A stretch of DNA of 64,000 nt from Pholis gunnellus (taxonomy: Eukaryota; Chordata; Actinopteri; Perciformes; Pholidae). Positions 48,455 through 60,920 of this stretch are shown here, one piece after another. The notes beneath the pieces are model-generated. The model made no database searches and was not told the origin of the DNA. It saw only the letters and a program-made list of their open reading frames with translations. Made by a program: the position numbers and the translations under genes. Within the stretch, counting starts at the first letter, position 1; each line of letters begins with the position of its first letter. The DNA is taken from the NCBI GenBank assembly GCA_910591455.2, contig OU342807.1, positions 12,853,116-12,917,115 on the forward strand. Reading direction: 5' to 3'.

Positions 48455-49452
48455 CCATCAACCATGACATTTAGGTTAAATATATCTACAAATATTAGCT
48501 AAAGACTGAAGATATATTTCATGGCATTTCCACACACTCCTCACTTCATATTCATTAGAATTGTTGTGCTAGTATTTGCCGTCAATGCTACTCAAACTGA
48601 AAACATGTCTTCTCCAAGAAAGAAACCTTGTCACATTTGTCATGGAACAATAACATGGCTGTTGTCTGTAGAGCCTGCCTGACCACATATGAGTGCTGTT
48701 TTTAACTAGTCCTCCGCTTTACCAGTTTAATTAGAGATAAGCCAATAAGCATGCAACTTCAAACCGTGTTTACGGTACCATAACAAACAAGGCCTTTTTC
48801 TCTCCGTCACTGATGGGTTCAGTTGTAATGAGTCTTGCTCCACAATTGAATCACCATTACACACTCATAAGACACATTTTCTCCAAAATTATTTAACCAA
48901 ACCTAAGTTCTAAAGAAACAGCAGACACCAAAACAATGTAAAAGTTTACAACAGCAAATTAGTTATCCGTAAAAAAAAAGCAAGTCTATAGGTCTTGAAT
49001 ACATGTAAGAGGAAAACAGTGTGTAAAACAGTGAATTTAACAGCTCTCAGTGGTAGTTTTACTGCTCGAAATGCCGAAGACAGACAAGTCTTCTAGACGC
49101 TTGCCCACAAAGACGCGGTGCTTCAATGCTTGTAAACGCCTGTAAGAACAGTGGGTGGGCCCAGTTAAGAAGGCTACAGCGTTGCACACGTGTGATAGAG
49201 CATGGAGCATCATTAAGTTACATTGGAGTGAGCATGATATGATGCAATTTTAGTCATTAGTGGTCTGGTGGGTGTTTAGCTGCCTGTGATTAAGAGGGGT
49301 AAACAGCAGCTGTTCACTGGAGTGAAAGTTGTTCCGCCGGGGAAGGTCATAACTCTGTCGACACGGAGGAAAAATAGAGGCTGCAGCTCAGGACAGGATA
49401 CAGCTCTTTCATGGATACAAAATGCCGTCCAACTGCCTGAGCGGAATAGATG
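48455..49452. other. Unique non-coding stretch
   Basis: Nothing recognised. Confidence 0.4.
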
Positions 49453-49963
49453 CATTAGCGCAGTGATTCCCAACCAGGGGTACTTGTACCCCAGATGGTA
49501 ATTCTGCAGTTGCCATTGATTTAATATAAAGTAATGGAAGAATTTGAAATTACAATTTGACTAAAAAGAAGATATCAATATACTGAGTCCATTGTAACAC
49601 CTCGACACTATATATTTAATCTGAGAGTGCATGAAAACCAGAGATGCACCAATCGATCAGTGAATAAACCGATCGTTTTTCGGCTGACGGGTCATGACCA
49701 GTGATCGCACGTCAGATTGACATTTTCTATTTTTGTCGGTCACATTTACAGTGTGACATGATATGTGTACCATGCACACAGCGGCACAGACAATAACGTC
49801 ACAGACACAACATGGGTTGAGTGAAGAAGACATAAAGCTCACAATGTTTCCAAAAGTCCAAAATAAGTGGTGGAGGAACAATCTAATCAATGAAGGTGCT
49901 AAGGAAGGGGTACTTGAGGTCATCTGCCAAACAAAAAATAAATTGGGAACCACTGCATTGGTG
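49453..49963. mobile_element. hAT (Charlie-like) non-autonomous element with target duplication
   Basis: The element proper is 49461-49955. Its left end is CAGTGATTCCCAACC and the reverse complement of its right end is CAGTGGTTCCCAATT, a CAGTGGTTCCCAA-type end typical of Charlie-like hATs. The flanks CATTAGCG (49453-49460) and CATTGGTG (49956-49963) match at 6 of 8, and both differences are transitions. Sub-terminal GGGGTACTTG words recur near both ends in the same orientation. A second hAT-like terminus lies inside from 49640. Confidence 0.8.
49640..49815 (+). mobile_element. Second hAT-like fragment nested in the element
   Basis: AGAGATGCACCAATCGATCA at 49640 is a terminus of the type seen at 32641 and, inverted, at 6467. 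The block at 49735-49813 aligns with 6355-6430. The right terminus is missing, so this is a left-end fragment, complementary to the 6.4 kb copy. Confidence 0.6.
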
Positions 49964-51825
49964 GTTTGATCATACGTTTGATTGATCCCAGCTCCTTTAC
50001 AGCTTTGTAGGGATTCTGAGCTTGATCTGGTGATAGAAATGCTGAACTTTGCACTAAACGGTCCAAGCATGTTCAGGTTACTGTAAAGGTTAGGTCGCTG
50101 CCTGAAGTCCTGGAGGGAAGACAGGTAAGTAGTTAAAGCAGACTGAGCATAAGGCCGAGGATCAGAGGCCTTTCAGGATGAAGCAGCAGATGGTTGAGGA
50201 GGAAGCTGCTTGGCATGCATTAACATTCATCCAGGTGCACAAAGAGAGAAAGAGACAGAGAGCAAGAGCGACACTAATGCATAAGCAGTGCAATCTGTTC
50301 AAAAGTCAAAATACAAGATTACAGAGTCTCAGGTTGAAAGAATATATTCATTATGACAGAGACGGTATGGTCTCTATATCTCGCGTGTTCCTGAACAGTT
50401 GTGCAAGATGCAAAATATATTTACCATTGTTAAACCTTCTCAGACCTGACTACTGTGTTTTTGGGAAACTTTGTTTTTATCAGGCATTTTATAAGTATAG
50501 CTAACCGGATTCAGTAATAAGGGAAATAAACTGAGAAAAACAATGTAGTGCCAAAGTTAGAATATGAATCAATGCAGTGCAACATGCATAGTGCCAAAAA
50601 AATCAATAACATGTATTTTCACAATTGGATAGAGTATATAAATACTATGACAGTAATACCTACTTACAGCTGCGTAATTGGTAGAAACTATTCAGAGTGT
50701 ATTCAGTCATAAACGTAAAACATAAAATTTGCACCAAAACAAGACACTGGCTCCAAGCATGATTATAGGCAGAACAACAAGTTATGCCACACTTTGGCAA
50801 ATGCACTTGCCAAAGTCACAAAGGAACAGAGCTAGTCAAAACAACCTAACCCTGTAAGAATTCCTCTGTAATCCCATTTCAAAAAAAGGCCAGGGAAAAA
50901 TTGACTCAATTAGCAACAACGACAACAAAAAATAGGTTTTGAAAGAAAGAACTGGGACGATGTGGGATTTGATACGTGCCAGCTGGGTGGGAGCTTTTTC
51001 TATTTTCCACTGTGTGAAGGATTCATTTGGCTCAATTAGTGTTTTTCAAAAGGCAAACGGCCATTCTAAAACCAGAATAGACCAGTGAAGATAGTATGTT
51101 TTGGGTATAGTAAAGACTTGCCTCCGACACATCTGACAACATCATTCCATGATGTTACATAAAGGGCATGCTGACCATATTTGAAGTCACACGCCACTGT
51201 TTCTTAAAAAGTTATTCTGAGGGACAACAGGCTGGTTCCTGAAAGCAGGATGAATTATGAACAATAATACTTTGGGTGATGCTAAACATGACCAGTGGTT
51301 GTGTGTAGAGGTGTCCCACCGTGTCTTTGCTGATGACAGCACTTATCAGGGAACCTTTATATGTCAGGGAAGTTAGGACAATACATTTAAAAAAATATTT
51401 CTGTACAGTAAAATTCCACCAAATGAACCAATTTCTCAAAAAATTCAGCCTAACATATCTGGCAGCACTTGGCATAATAAAGTTATTATTTTTGTTTGAC
51501 AGCTGTTTTTTTATGTTTTTCTTTTTCTTTTGTAAGAGAGTGCAGGAATGATTTAGCACGTTTGCACTTCCTGTTCTCTAGTCTCAAAGTCGATGAGTTT
51601 TTTCAAATAGGTTTTGGGTTAGATGCCTGAAATAAGTTCTGCACTTCACACAAATATAAGAGATTTTAAAGTTTTGCTTTACGATATAAAATATGTCAGT
51701 AATACTAAATACACCTCTTGTGTCTTAAAAAAGGCGGTTGCTAACAAGTGGCTATGACGGCTCATGCGCCTTTACAGCCTTGTTGTGTATACTTGCGCTC
51801 ATGCGACCGCGGTATATTCGTTAAT
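49964..51825. other. Unique non-coding stretch
   Basis: No gene recognised. Around 51741 the words CTAACAAGTGGCT and GGCTCATGCGCC resemble sequence near 4088. Confidence 0.4.
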
Positions 51826-51900
51826 ATCAATCAATCAATCAAACTTTATTTCAGACTCAGGGTCCATATAAGACAAATACAGCCTAATTATAGCCTAACA
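51826..51900. mobile_element. Retroelement-like end with (TCAA)n tail
   Basis: A TCAATCAATCAATCAA run is directly followed by ACTTTATTTCAGACTCAGGG, then TCCATATAAGACAAATACA and GCCTAATTA. A short tandem tail abutting ACTTTATTT is a recurrent teleost dispersed-repeat end, probably the 3' end of a LINE read in reverse. The family is not named. Confidence 0.45.
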
Positions 51901-52660
51901 AGAGCTTTTTACTTCACCCGATTGCATTCACGCTTCAAAAATCAGAAAAGTGGTGTTCATTTGTGAAGATTATCTTGCTGAACAAAACATGTAAGCATCA
52001 TAAACTTGTGTTTGCCACATTCGCTTTGCAGAGTTTATTCTCCGCAATAATCGGCTTTTTGTTGAGGGAACCAGTGTGATGAGAACATCCGGGGTTAGCT
52101 TACAAAAATGTCAACCCTGTAGCACTCTATGACCGACCCACCGGCAGACGTAAGTAAGTATTAAGGATTTACAAGCATACTGGTAAAAAAATATGCAGGG
52201 ACGAAAAATATCCTAAAACTTTATTATTTTAAATCCTCTATAATTTTACTGTACGATTACTTTAGCATCTAAAAAGTATCAGATCGGGCATAGTGTCTTT
52301 GGAGTTATCCTATTGCAAAAAGGTTTTATTTTCAACATCACTATAAAATTGCTAAATGTTCAGAGGAACGCAAAATGGTATTCGTTCATCAGTAATGACC
52401 GATTTTATCAATGTTTTCATACTTTTACACCTGAATTTATATTAAATGTATACTTGATATTATATTTGTCAACTGGTATCACTACACTCGTGTGGGACTG
52501 TTTGATTTGTTTAGTAGCGTATCCTCCTTGCATTTATTGCTTCACTTATTCACCAACTTCGATCTACAGTCCACCACATAATAGGAAAAGGGATTTGTTT
52601 GCCACTTGACTGTCACAAGTGGTAATGCACCAGTCAAACTGTCAGAGGAATATTCATTAA
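51901..52660. other. Unique AT-rich stretch
   Basis: Nothing recognised. Confidence 0.35.

Positions 52661-52684
<24 letters not shown>
52661..52684. repeat. (AC)12 microsatellite
   Basis: A pure AC run. Confidence 0.95.
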
Positions 52685-52691
<7 letters not shown>

Positions 52692-53525
52692 AACGTAATG
52701 GAATAGTATTAGACAGATGGCAAAGGTAGTAATGAGAATACAGAGAAATACTGTACGTAGACATGCAGCTCGCTTACAGTAATTTATGATTTACTTTAAC
52801 AATTTAAAGTGAGATTATATTGAAATGCCTGTGGTTTTGGGGTAGTTACAAAGTACACTCGTGCTTAATCTTGACAGGAAATTGGCAAGAGCTGAGGGTG
52901 TGCTTAACAATTGGCTGTGTCTTTAATGTCAATTTTCCGCAAAGGAGAAAACGGACAAAGCCACGAGAGCACATGCAAGCTGCGGGGAACAAATATGCAG
53001 AACTTATAGTTTGAGGATTAGATCTAAATACAAGTCATTAAAATATATTTAATTCTCCTATAAAACCAATAATGACGTTTGGTTTTTCCATCTCCCTGCA
53101 AACTGCCAAGAGCAATAATTCTATTTCACAATCCTCACCACCACAGCCAGTCTAAAATATAAATGACTTTGACAAATATTTTTCCAAAAACCACAGTAGC
53201 CATATGTAGAATCGAGGTCCAGTGGAGCAAGAGCATGACTTAATCGCTGCGACAAAACAGTCTGATGGAGATTCCAACAGAGAGCTGAAACCCAGAGAAT
53301 TTTATCAATGAACTATCAATATTAGGAAATTTCTTAGAAATAAAATGATTTGGGGGAGAACATGTCTGGAAAAGTGCTTCGTCCAAAGCTTCTCAGTTTA
53401 CAACAAACCTTTACAAAGAACACACTAAGGTCGATTTGTTCCTCTGTCAACACACCTTTTGAAATGCTTCATCGATGATATGTGATCGGGCTACTGTACG
53501 CCATACTAATCTTTTCTCTCTGCAG
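52685..53525. other. Unique non-coding stretch
   Basis: Nothing recognised before the acceptor-like CTTTTCTCTCTGCAG at 53511-53525. Confidence 0.4.
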
Positions 53526-53554
53526 TCAAGCTCGCCTATTAAGAGTCCGGCTGG
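53526..53554 (+). other. Candidate 29-nt microexon
   Basis: CTTTTCTCTCTGCAG at 53511-53525 is a strong acceptor match. A GG|GTAACA donor follows 29 nt later. One phase reads SSSPIKSPAG and another stays open well beyond the donor. A length that is not a multiple of three would shift frame if included. There is no independent support, and pseudo-microexons are frequent in introns. Confidence 0.15.
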
Positions 53555-53654
53555 GTAACATGACCCATGTGGTGCAGTCATTTCAGCCACTCTGTTATTC
53601 CAACAAGCAGCTGTTCTGTGTTCCTGCTCAGCTTGATTCCAAAAATCGAACCCG

Positions 53655-53672
53655 CCCCCCCCCCCCCCCCCC
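53655..53672. repeat. C18 homopolymer
   Basis: Eighteen consecutive C after CCCG. Apparent polyproline or polyglycine frames across it are artefacts. The tract may form quadruplex or i-motif DNA. Confidence 0.97.
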
Positions 53673-54071
53673 GACACACGAGCTGCCGTGCTGTGGGGTC
53701 AAGCTTATTTTGCAAAGACAAACGCATATGAGTTGATTTGTCGAGCAACAGGCAGACATGACTTGGCAAACAAAAGCAATGGGCAGCAGCTCAAAGTCAA
53801 TTGAACAGACTTATGTTGGGATAGTAACTGACATTCAAGCTGCTGTCTGGGATTCATCGTGAATTAGGGCCTGGATACGAGGTTTCTGCACGCACAGATT
53901 GTAACAAAATCAACATTGGTTATGCTGGATTTAGAGTGGACATGATTTGACCCTGGCATTCAGAACATCAAGTACGGCGCAGTTGAGATATTGTATCGTC
54001 TGTAAAAATACTAATGTTGAAAGAAACACAGTACACACAGATAGCCATGCTCTCACTGCTCTCTCCATCAT

Positions 54072-54094
54072 ACACACACACACACACACACACA
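54072..54094. repeat. (AC)11 tract
   Basis: A pure AC run of 23 bases. Confidence 0.95.
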
Positions 54095-54390
54095 TTCACT
54101 TCTTTATAACCTTCAAAGCAGCAACTGTCTGTAATACTAGAACACAAATACACACACACTGGTCACCCTTAAGCTTTGATCAAGAGGTGAGAATACAAGT
54201 ATCATTTCACCATGAGGTACAAGAATAATCTGTCCTGGTGATAAATGAAGCATATCACAAATGTGAAAATAATTAGAGGCATTTCAAAAAGTTCAGTCAT
54301 AAGGCAATCCTGGGTAAAGGCCATTTTCATTTCCCTTATGAAACCCAGAGTAGCTGCAGACTTAAATCTTCAGTTGATATGCGTTACAAT
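54095..54390. other. Unique non-coding stretch
   Basis: Nothing recognised. Confidence 0.35.
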
Positions 54391-54538
54391 TAAAGAATAG
54401 TTTGATAAAATATGATATAGTTTGGGAAATACTCTTATTCGCCTTCTTGCTAAGAATTAGATTGATACCACTCTCATAACTGTCCAATATATGAACTACA
54501 GCCAAAAGCCAGTTAGCTTAGCTTAGCACATAGACTAT
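54391..54538. repeat. Teleost dispersed repeat (GGTTAGCTTAGCTTAGCA type)
   Basis: TTTGGGAAATACTCTTATTC, GCCTTCTTGCTAAGAATTAG, ATTGATACCACTCTCATAAC, TACAGCC, CAGTTAGCTTAGCTTAGCA and CATAGACT follow the exact order of one of the most familiar percomorph repeats. The usual continuation after the AGACT word is missing, so the copy is truncated. Confidence 0.85.
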
Positions 54539-55554
54539 TGCTGCCTTTAAATGGGGTCATGTATATCGTGTTCACGAGAAGATTTTGTGGAGAGAAAACT
54601 GGCATGACGAGGTCCTTTGACCTCTCCCCTCGAGATGTCTGAATAAAAATAGGATATATGCATACACACGAGTCTCCCTTTACAGACAGAGCTTTTTTGC
54701 ATGCAGTATAAATGTGTTATTTTCGCCAATTATAGAAATAGTGTATTTTAATATTTATGCACATTGGTGCCCCTAAACAGACTTGGAATTGCAGAAATTG
54801 GGTATGACTGGAAAGCTGAGCCCAATTGTATTTATGTACGGTGATGTTAGTCCCCAAAGAAGCAATTTTATCGTAGTGAGACCATTTTTTAAAACTTGAC
54901 GTCACTGTATAAAATACCTGTTGTGACCTCTAGGATAATCACTGAAACTTTATAAGCACCAAACTAGAGACCTTGGACATTCAGAGGATCTATGGCGTTA
55001 CAAGGTATATTGACAATAAGGGGGTTTCTGAGAAGTTGCCAGAACAGAAGTGCTCGCCATCCAATCGGGAAAAATACAATTCTTACAGAAATCTTAAAAT
55101 GGCAGACAAAGTGAGGAAATGAAACTTGATGTAATTAGCAAGCTGAAGACCCACATTAATGTTCTTCTTTGTCACAGCAGTTTGCCTGCGTTTGGAATAA
55201 TTATCCTCATTATTTCAGGGACCATCTTCTCAAAGGCACATTCAATTATCTTTGCCTTTTCTGATGCACCTGTAATATGGGCCTAGGTGATTTTAGCCTT
55301 TATGAAGCTCTTTCATTCATCTCATATTGTTATGGGAACTCATTGCAGCTATAGAGGAGCTCTGGTGATATATGTTGAGCTAACCGTCATTCTAATATTA
55401 GCTACCATCGTGATGTTTCCTTTTACAATAGATGCCGACATTATGTGTGCTCATCACATTTCAAATATAACATACAGTACATACAATAGCATTAAGAAAG
55501 GCAGAGTTGCTGCAGCTGTAGGAGCTGACATAACACTACTGATGGAAACACGTT

Positions 55555-55557
<3 letters not shown>
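54539..55557. other. Unique non-coding stretch
   Basis: Nothing recognised. The 106-codon frame at 55287-55607 reads into the CA repeat and has no familiar motif. Confidence 0.35.

Positions 55558-55589
<32 letters not shown>
55558..55589. repeat. (CA)16 microsatellite
   Basis: A pure CA run of 32 bases. Confidence 0.97.
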
Positions 55590-55591
<2 letters not shown>

Positions 55592-57054
55592 TTGCCAGAG
55601 GCCTTAAAAAAAGTTTTAAAAAGTGGAGGCACATGAAGACTTCTTTATGTCAGCAGCATGTGCGCTCCTTCAGCCCCCAACCCCCCCTCCTGAAATAAAA
55701 AACCCACACGCACACAACACTCTGTATCTAGATGACAGAAGACTTTGCCTGAGGTGACCTCGGGGCCAAACTCACCACTAATATGTTCTGACAAGTGAGC
55801 TACAAGAAAGTGCTAACAGAAAAATGTAATGGTTTAAACCATCCCGGCGCTCATCCATACCTCAGCAGTTTAACCTCAGTCCTGTAAACCCTGCTGACCA
55901 TTTTCCAGTACATTTTGTCTTTTTTTTTTTCAAAGACAAACGGGTCGTGTATGTGGGACTGTAAGCCTTGGCATAGTTCTGTAGACTCTCACTGGTTCAA
56001 AACGCCTGGGGGAGGGGGCATAACTATGGGAAAAAATTGTAGTTGACCAGAAAATATGGCTTCCTCTCACAGAATTCAGACTCAGAAATGAGTTGACCCC
56101 TGACGCTTGTGACTTTGAGTCATAAAACACTAACCTGGCGATGGCAAAATCCCAGAAGATCACAAAATGACCGATTTCAAAAGGATAATTTGACAAGACA
56201 TCTCGAGACCACCTGAGTACTCTGCATTACCTGGTGATCTCGACAAACACATACTGTATTATCCAAGCTGGCTGTTGGTTTTGGAGTTGAGTGAGGTTGC
56301 CCTTCACGGAGGTTCCCACACTGAGCTTTTTATGTTTCCAAACAGAGGGGATGTGTATGGGCTCACCGCTACATTGGGTAACAGGGAGAGGACTGATATT
56401 TATTTTTTTGTATGTCTGAGACTAGAGGAGCAAGAGTAAAGAGGAGAGGGAAATAAAGGCCACAGAGCTGTAGTGTATTTGCAGAAGGGGCTAGAAGAGG
56501 GGACAAGAGGGGCAAACCCATGAGTTTTTGTGCAAACAAGCCTCACAAAGAGACTATTTTGTTGTCACAGTGGAGGAAAAAAGGCTTCTTTGATGGGCAT
56601 TTGGGATTAAATTCAATATTGGAAAACAGCTAAAGATTTCTCGAAAAAGTGCTGTAATGCAACAGGAAACAGGAAGCAATGACAGCATCACAGGCAGACA
56701 GAAACCAGAAAAAGGTTCAACTGTCTTAACATCCCCCTTTTCCGTTTTCAGTCATTCATTGTTTGTCTGCCTCCATTTTCCTTTAACCTTCTTATTTTCA
56801 CTTCTTCCTAGCGTGGACACACATGGGCTTTTAACAGACGACATTGTGACATGTCATAATAGGAAAAGCACCGGTGTATTAAATAATATTTATAGCTGCA
56901 TTCTACTTTTTGTGCATGCTGGCTTACTGGAATAGCTTACTGGGACACGTAATGGTACTCAGCCATCGTTAATGTCATCAATTTCTTTTGAGCTTTTTAA
57001 AACAATGACGTGACAAAATTCCTGCTGTGAAAAATGTCTATTACACACTGAGTT
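55590..57054. other. Unique stretch with a T-run and an acceptor-like tract
   Basis: A T11 run lies near 55920-55930. A long pyrimidine tract ending TTCACTTCTTCCTAG at about 56813 precedes a 38-codon open stretch (VDTHGLLTDDIVTCHNRKST and on), but no good donor follows. Confidence 0.35.
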
Positions 57055-57248
57055 GTGGGGGCGGTGAGTTGGGGTCAGCACTGCTATCCAGCTGCAGTGG
57101 TGCCCCTCTGGGTAAGACAGGGAGGTCAGAGGGCCTCTGGCATGTCACCAACTACACGGCAGCGTTATCAGGCTTGTGCCAAGCAGAATGCCTTGGAGCA
57201 ATGCCCGGACCTGTATCCCCCTGATGTGCTGCCCCTACCCCCACCCCG
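57055..57248 (+). other. GC-rich candidate coding exon
   Basis: This segment is markedly richer in G and C than its surroundings. One frame is open across it with mostly G/C third positions; the better-looking part reads SGMSPTTRQRYQACAKQNAL and ends LPLPPP. It stops at CCCCG|GTAAGGG (57248/57249), a near-ideal 5' splice site. A TAA follows at once in frame, as for intronic sequence. The 5' side is weak: possible acceptors near 57090 (CTGCTATCCAG, CTGCAG) lack a long pyrimidine tract. I do not recognise the peptide. A second donor-like CTCTGG|GTAAGA lies near 57112. It could be a real exon of an unidentified gene or a GC-rich chance frame. Confidence 0.3.
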
Positions 57249-58792
57249 GTAAGGGCCAATATTCAGCATGCATGCTCACAATGGCTGTGAGTGTAGATGG
57301 TGGTAAATCCTTTGTCCTTGCATAGAACCCCCAACCCCTTCACATAATGACTACTGTAGTGCGCAGCCTACGTCACACTAGAACAAGCCACAGTGGTGCT
57401 ATTTTTGGACCAAGGGTGCCTTTTGATACTGCGGGTCTTTTTATTGTTAGCTGCAATATCAGTTTAAGTTGTGTCGTCTTTACAATGTGGTGATATATGT
57501 GTTTGATTGAGTTTTACTCTATGCAAAATAGACACAGGATATAAAAGTGGGAATGGTCACATTTTGCTTCCAAATAATAACTCAAATCACAGAAAGTTGA
57601 AACCCAGAAACACACGCAATGTTAAATTAATAGACCTGAAGACCTACATCAGGTATCAGATTGGTGCGGTAAGGGGTGTCCAGGGGTAGCTGTGTTGTTC
57701 CCACAGGGACATGACAGGCCCACGGACCCACGAACATTAAACTGGTTGCTGCATGTCTAAATATAGTATCGTAGCAGTGGCTAGCGCATGGCTTGTATCA
57801 GCCATAATGAGCTTGCCACGGTGAAACAGCAGTGACAGCATGGCCAGTAGGGCCGGCACCATCAGTGGATGACAGATATGCACACAAAAGGCAGGAGCGC
57901 TCTCTGATTTATTTGATCAATTTCTTATTGTAACACTCACAAGATGTATTTTTTTTCCCCTAGTGTTTAGCAATCTCAAGATGGCAGCATCAATTGTTAT
58001 AGTAACATGAAAGCACTCAAAATGTAATATTATACTTCAGGATTTCTCAGACGCTTTGAGGGATTGCTGCTGTTGCTTGCACAAAAACATATTAGGAGGC
58101 TGGCTGGTTGTGTAGGTGCGAGTTTTACTTGGGGGTCTTCTGAAGCACCTCAGCGGTCATCAGATAAACCCAGTTATTAGGCCTCAATCTGCCTGTGTAA
58201 CACTCCATATCTGATGAACTACAACACTCAGATTTCCAAATTAGTCAAGCGGCCTGACTCCCTCCGTATCTCTTCCCTCCAGGCAAGCATCTGCCAGCAC
58301 ATTTGTGATTAAGGCTCAGACACGAGGAAAGACTTAAACAACAATTAGAAAAAGGCTACGAAGAGAGGTTAGAGCGCACATTTTGCTACTCTCTTTGTTT
58401 TACAGACTAGCTTCTGCCACAGTGCTAACATAAGCACAATGTTGATGGAAATGCAAACAAGCGGCACTGTCTGCACAGGCCACAGGGGGAGAGAGATGAA
58501 GGGAAAACAAGAGGGAAGAGGTGTTAAAGACTCTGCAGAGATGTACGGATGAAACTTTTCTTGGGAGAGAAAGAAGACTCGATGAGAGGACTGCCAAGAA
58601 TGACGTGAAATATCTGGAGGAGGCATTGCAGTAAATATGAAGGGGTGAGAGAAAAGAGAGTCAATAAGGAGAAATGGTATGATTGAATGAGATGATTGCA
58701 CTCTGTGTGGCAAAACACATCTCAACAAACTGTAAAAGGACTTGCTGGGACAACAAGCCACAAAACCTCCATATTAGGCAGTGAGCCAGGTG
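57249..58792. other. Unique non-coding stretch
   Basis: No gene recognised. The 130-codon minus frame at 58369-58761 lies in purine-rich plus-strand sequence and looks low-complexity. Confidence 0.35.
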
Positions 58793-58811
58793 AAAAAAAA
58801 AAAAAAAAAAA
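58793..58811. repeat. A19 homopolymer
   Basis: Nineteen consecutive A. No retroelement body or target duplication is recognised beside it. Confidence 0.95.
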
Positions 58812-59154
58812 CTCCCAGCACTGGGAGAATGCTGCAACCAGTTTTGATGCCCACTGGTTCGTCATGGGACTTGTTGGAGACAAAAATGTGTCTACACTAT
58901 CAAGTAGGCATCTGGGCATTCAAGATTTGGAGGAAAATGTGAATATAAAGCTGTGAAAATGAGCATTTGTATTTAATACAAGTGAATAAACTCCTTGCCA
59001 TCTTGCTGTGGGAGGCACTGATGCGCAGCAGCCTGTCAAAGGAGGCAAACAGGTGCTGTTTAGGTCAATTATGTTTCTCTTAGCTGAAGCACAATGCCCA
59101 CAATGCATGTGTACAGGCTTGTACTGTACCAAGGCCTTGTCTTTGTGTTTACAG

Positions 59155-59196
59155 AAAGGACATCTCTGAAAGCAAAGCGAGGGGAACTCCCTCTGA
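59155..59196 (+). other. Candidate 42-nt microexon
   Basis: TTGTCTTTGTGTTTACAG at 59137-59154 is a good acceptor, and CTCTGA|GTAAAC 42 nt later is a fair donor. The length is a multiple of three and two phases are open; one reads KDISESKARGTPS. It has no support beyond the splice-like edges. Confidence 0.13.
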
Positions 59197-59291
59197 GTAA
59201 ACGCAAGACTGAAACATGACCCTACAGCAGGCGAGCCCAATGAGCTGTGACTGTCCTCTGATTGGATTCAAACTTGCAAAGTGATTTGCAT

Positions 59292-59312
59292 ATCCATCCA
59301 TCCATCCATCCA
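59292..59312. repeat. (ATCC)5 microsatellite
   Basis: A pure ATCC tetranucleotide run. Confidence 0.95.
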
Positions 59313-60920
59313 ATAAATGCATGTGATCGGTTGGTTTTAATCACTTACATCAAGATTGGAACTTAATTTGTTCATGTTTCAAATAATGAAAATAATCACC
59401 AACAAGAAGACCCGTTGTGAGTTATTTGTTCTGATTGAGCTGAAAAGTAAGTAAGGAACCATATCAGAATTGTTACAGACGATCATAACTTTGAGAATTG
59501 AGTTTTAAATTTCAGATTATTGAGTTTTCTGCATCGAGTCACAATCGTTCATGTGAGAAAAGCGATGGATCTAAAAAACAACTGAAATGCAGGAACTTCA
59601 TCTCTAAAAATGATGGTATGCTGGAAATCAGTAGTGTAAAATATACATTGCAGCTAAGGGAATAACATATGGAAACCAAAATAATTGAAGACATGCCTAA
59701 ACACATATTGACTTAAAGCATCACATAACCATAACTAAATGCATACACTATAGAAACCAGTTACATTAAACGGACAAATACTGCCCTTCCACATCTGAAC
59801 CAGACTTCCACTTCCTCTTATAAAGCAGTCACTGACAAATTTACACCACATGTATGCAACACCCATGACCATCTTGACACAGCTTCTTGCTGGCCCCCCT
59901 TTCACTGACACAGTGTCAAGCAACCACCATTTGGACAAAGACATCACACCACTGCTTTATGTCTTTAATGTGCTGATCAAACCAGACAGTTTCTCTTCGT
60001 AAACTCTCGCTGTTCATAAGAAGCTTCTCTTTTCTTTGAGTCACACTCTCAAAAGACGAAAGTATGGGCCCCGACTGTGTGCTGACACAAAAAGCCCTTG
60101 TGTTTCACACAGGTTAAGAACATCGCTAGGTGAATGGAAAATAGCCATGTATATAGACGCCAGCACCTACACAGAGGGCTTTCTAAATTCAGTACTGAGA
60201 CTTCTACCACACCAGAGGGCATACGCTTCTCACAGAGATAATGAAGACAGGATTTACAGTGAAAACAGATATTTCAAAGTGACAGAATGTCAATGGCTGG
60301 ACTATAAACGATAGTTTCAAATATAATACATAACAGCACTGAGATTCCGAGCAGTGTCATGAGTCATTCAGATGTCTACTGAACATTTTATTGTGTCTGT
60401 TGGCTTCAAATACCCAACAATGTCTACCAAACAGCTTTTAGGACGTGCCAGCATCCTTTACTGCAGCCTATAAATTCAAGTATTCCTAACAATAAAGCGA
60501 CTGATAGTTATTTAACAAGTGAGAGCAGCGAGTTCATGTCACCACTCCGGTAGTTCAGCGTGCCAGTTCAGAAACCTGAGGTGAAGGAACACCTTTTCCT
60601 CCCGCATTTGCCTGCCCCCGAACATACTTGCAAGGATAAGAGCTTGTTAATCCAGAGGTGAGATGAATGGCAGCACTGTGTATGTGTGTGTGCAGGCAGG
60701 AAGGAGGGCAGGCTGGGACCCCAGGCACAACTCAACTCAGCACAAAGACTGGCTCAGTCCTGCTGCTGTCACACATTGGGAAAGGATAAAAATATATGTT
60801 TGCCATAGCGATACAGTATATAGGAAAATGCAACAGCAGAGAAGATACAGTGCACACCTGAGCAAGATATTTGCATTTATTTAGCTATCAATGCATAGAA
60901 TAAAAGGTTACAGGGTCAAA
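59313..60920. other. Unique non-coding stretch
   Basis: Nothing recognised. Confidence 0.4.

Noticed and set aside
58369..58761. 130-codon minus-strand frame
   Set aside because: It is a low-complexity serine/leucine/phenylalanine translation of purine-rich plus-strand sequence with no motif or splice context.
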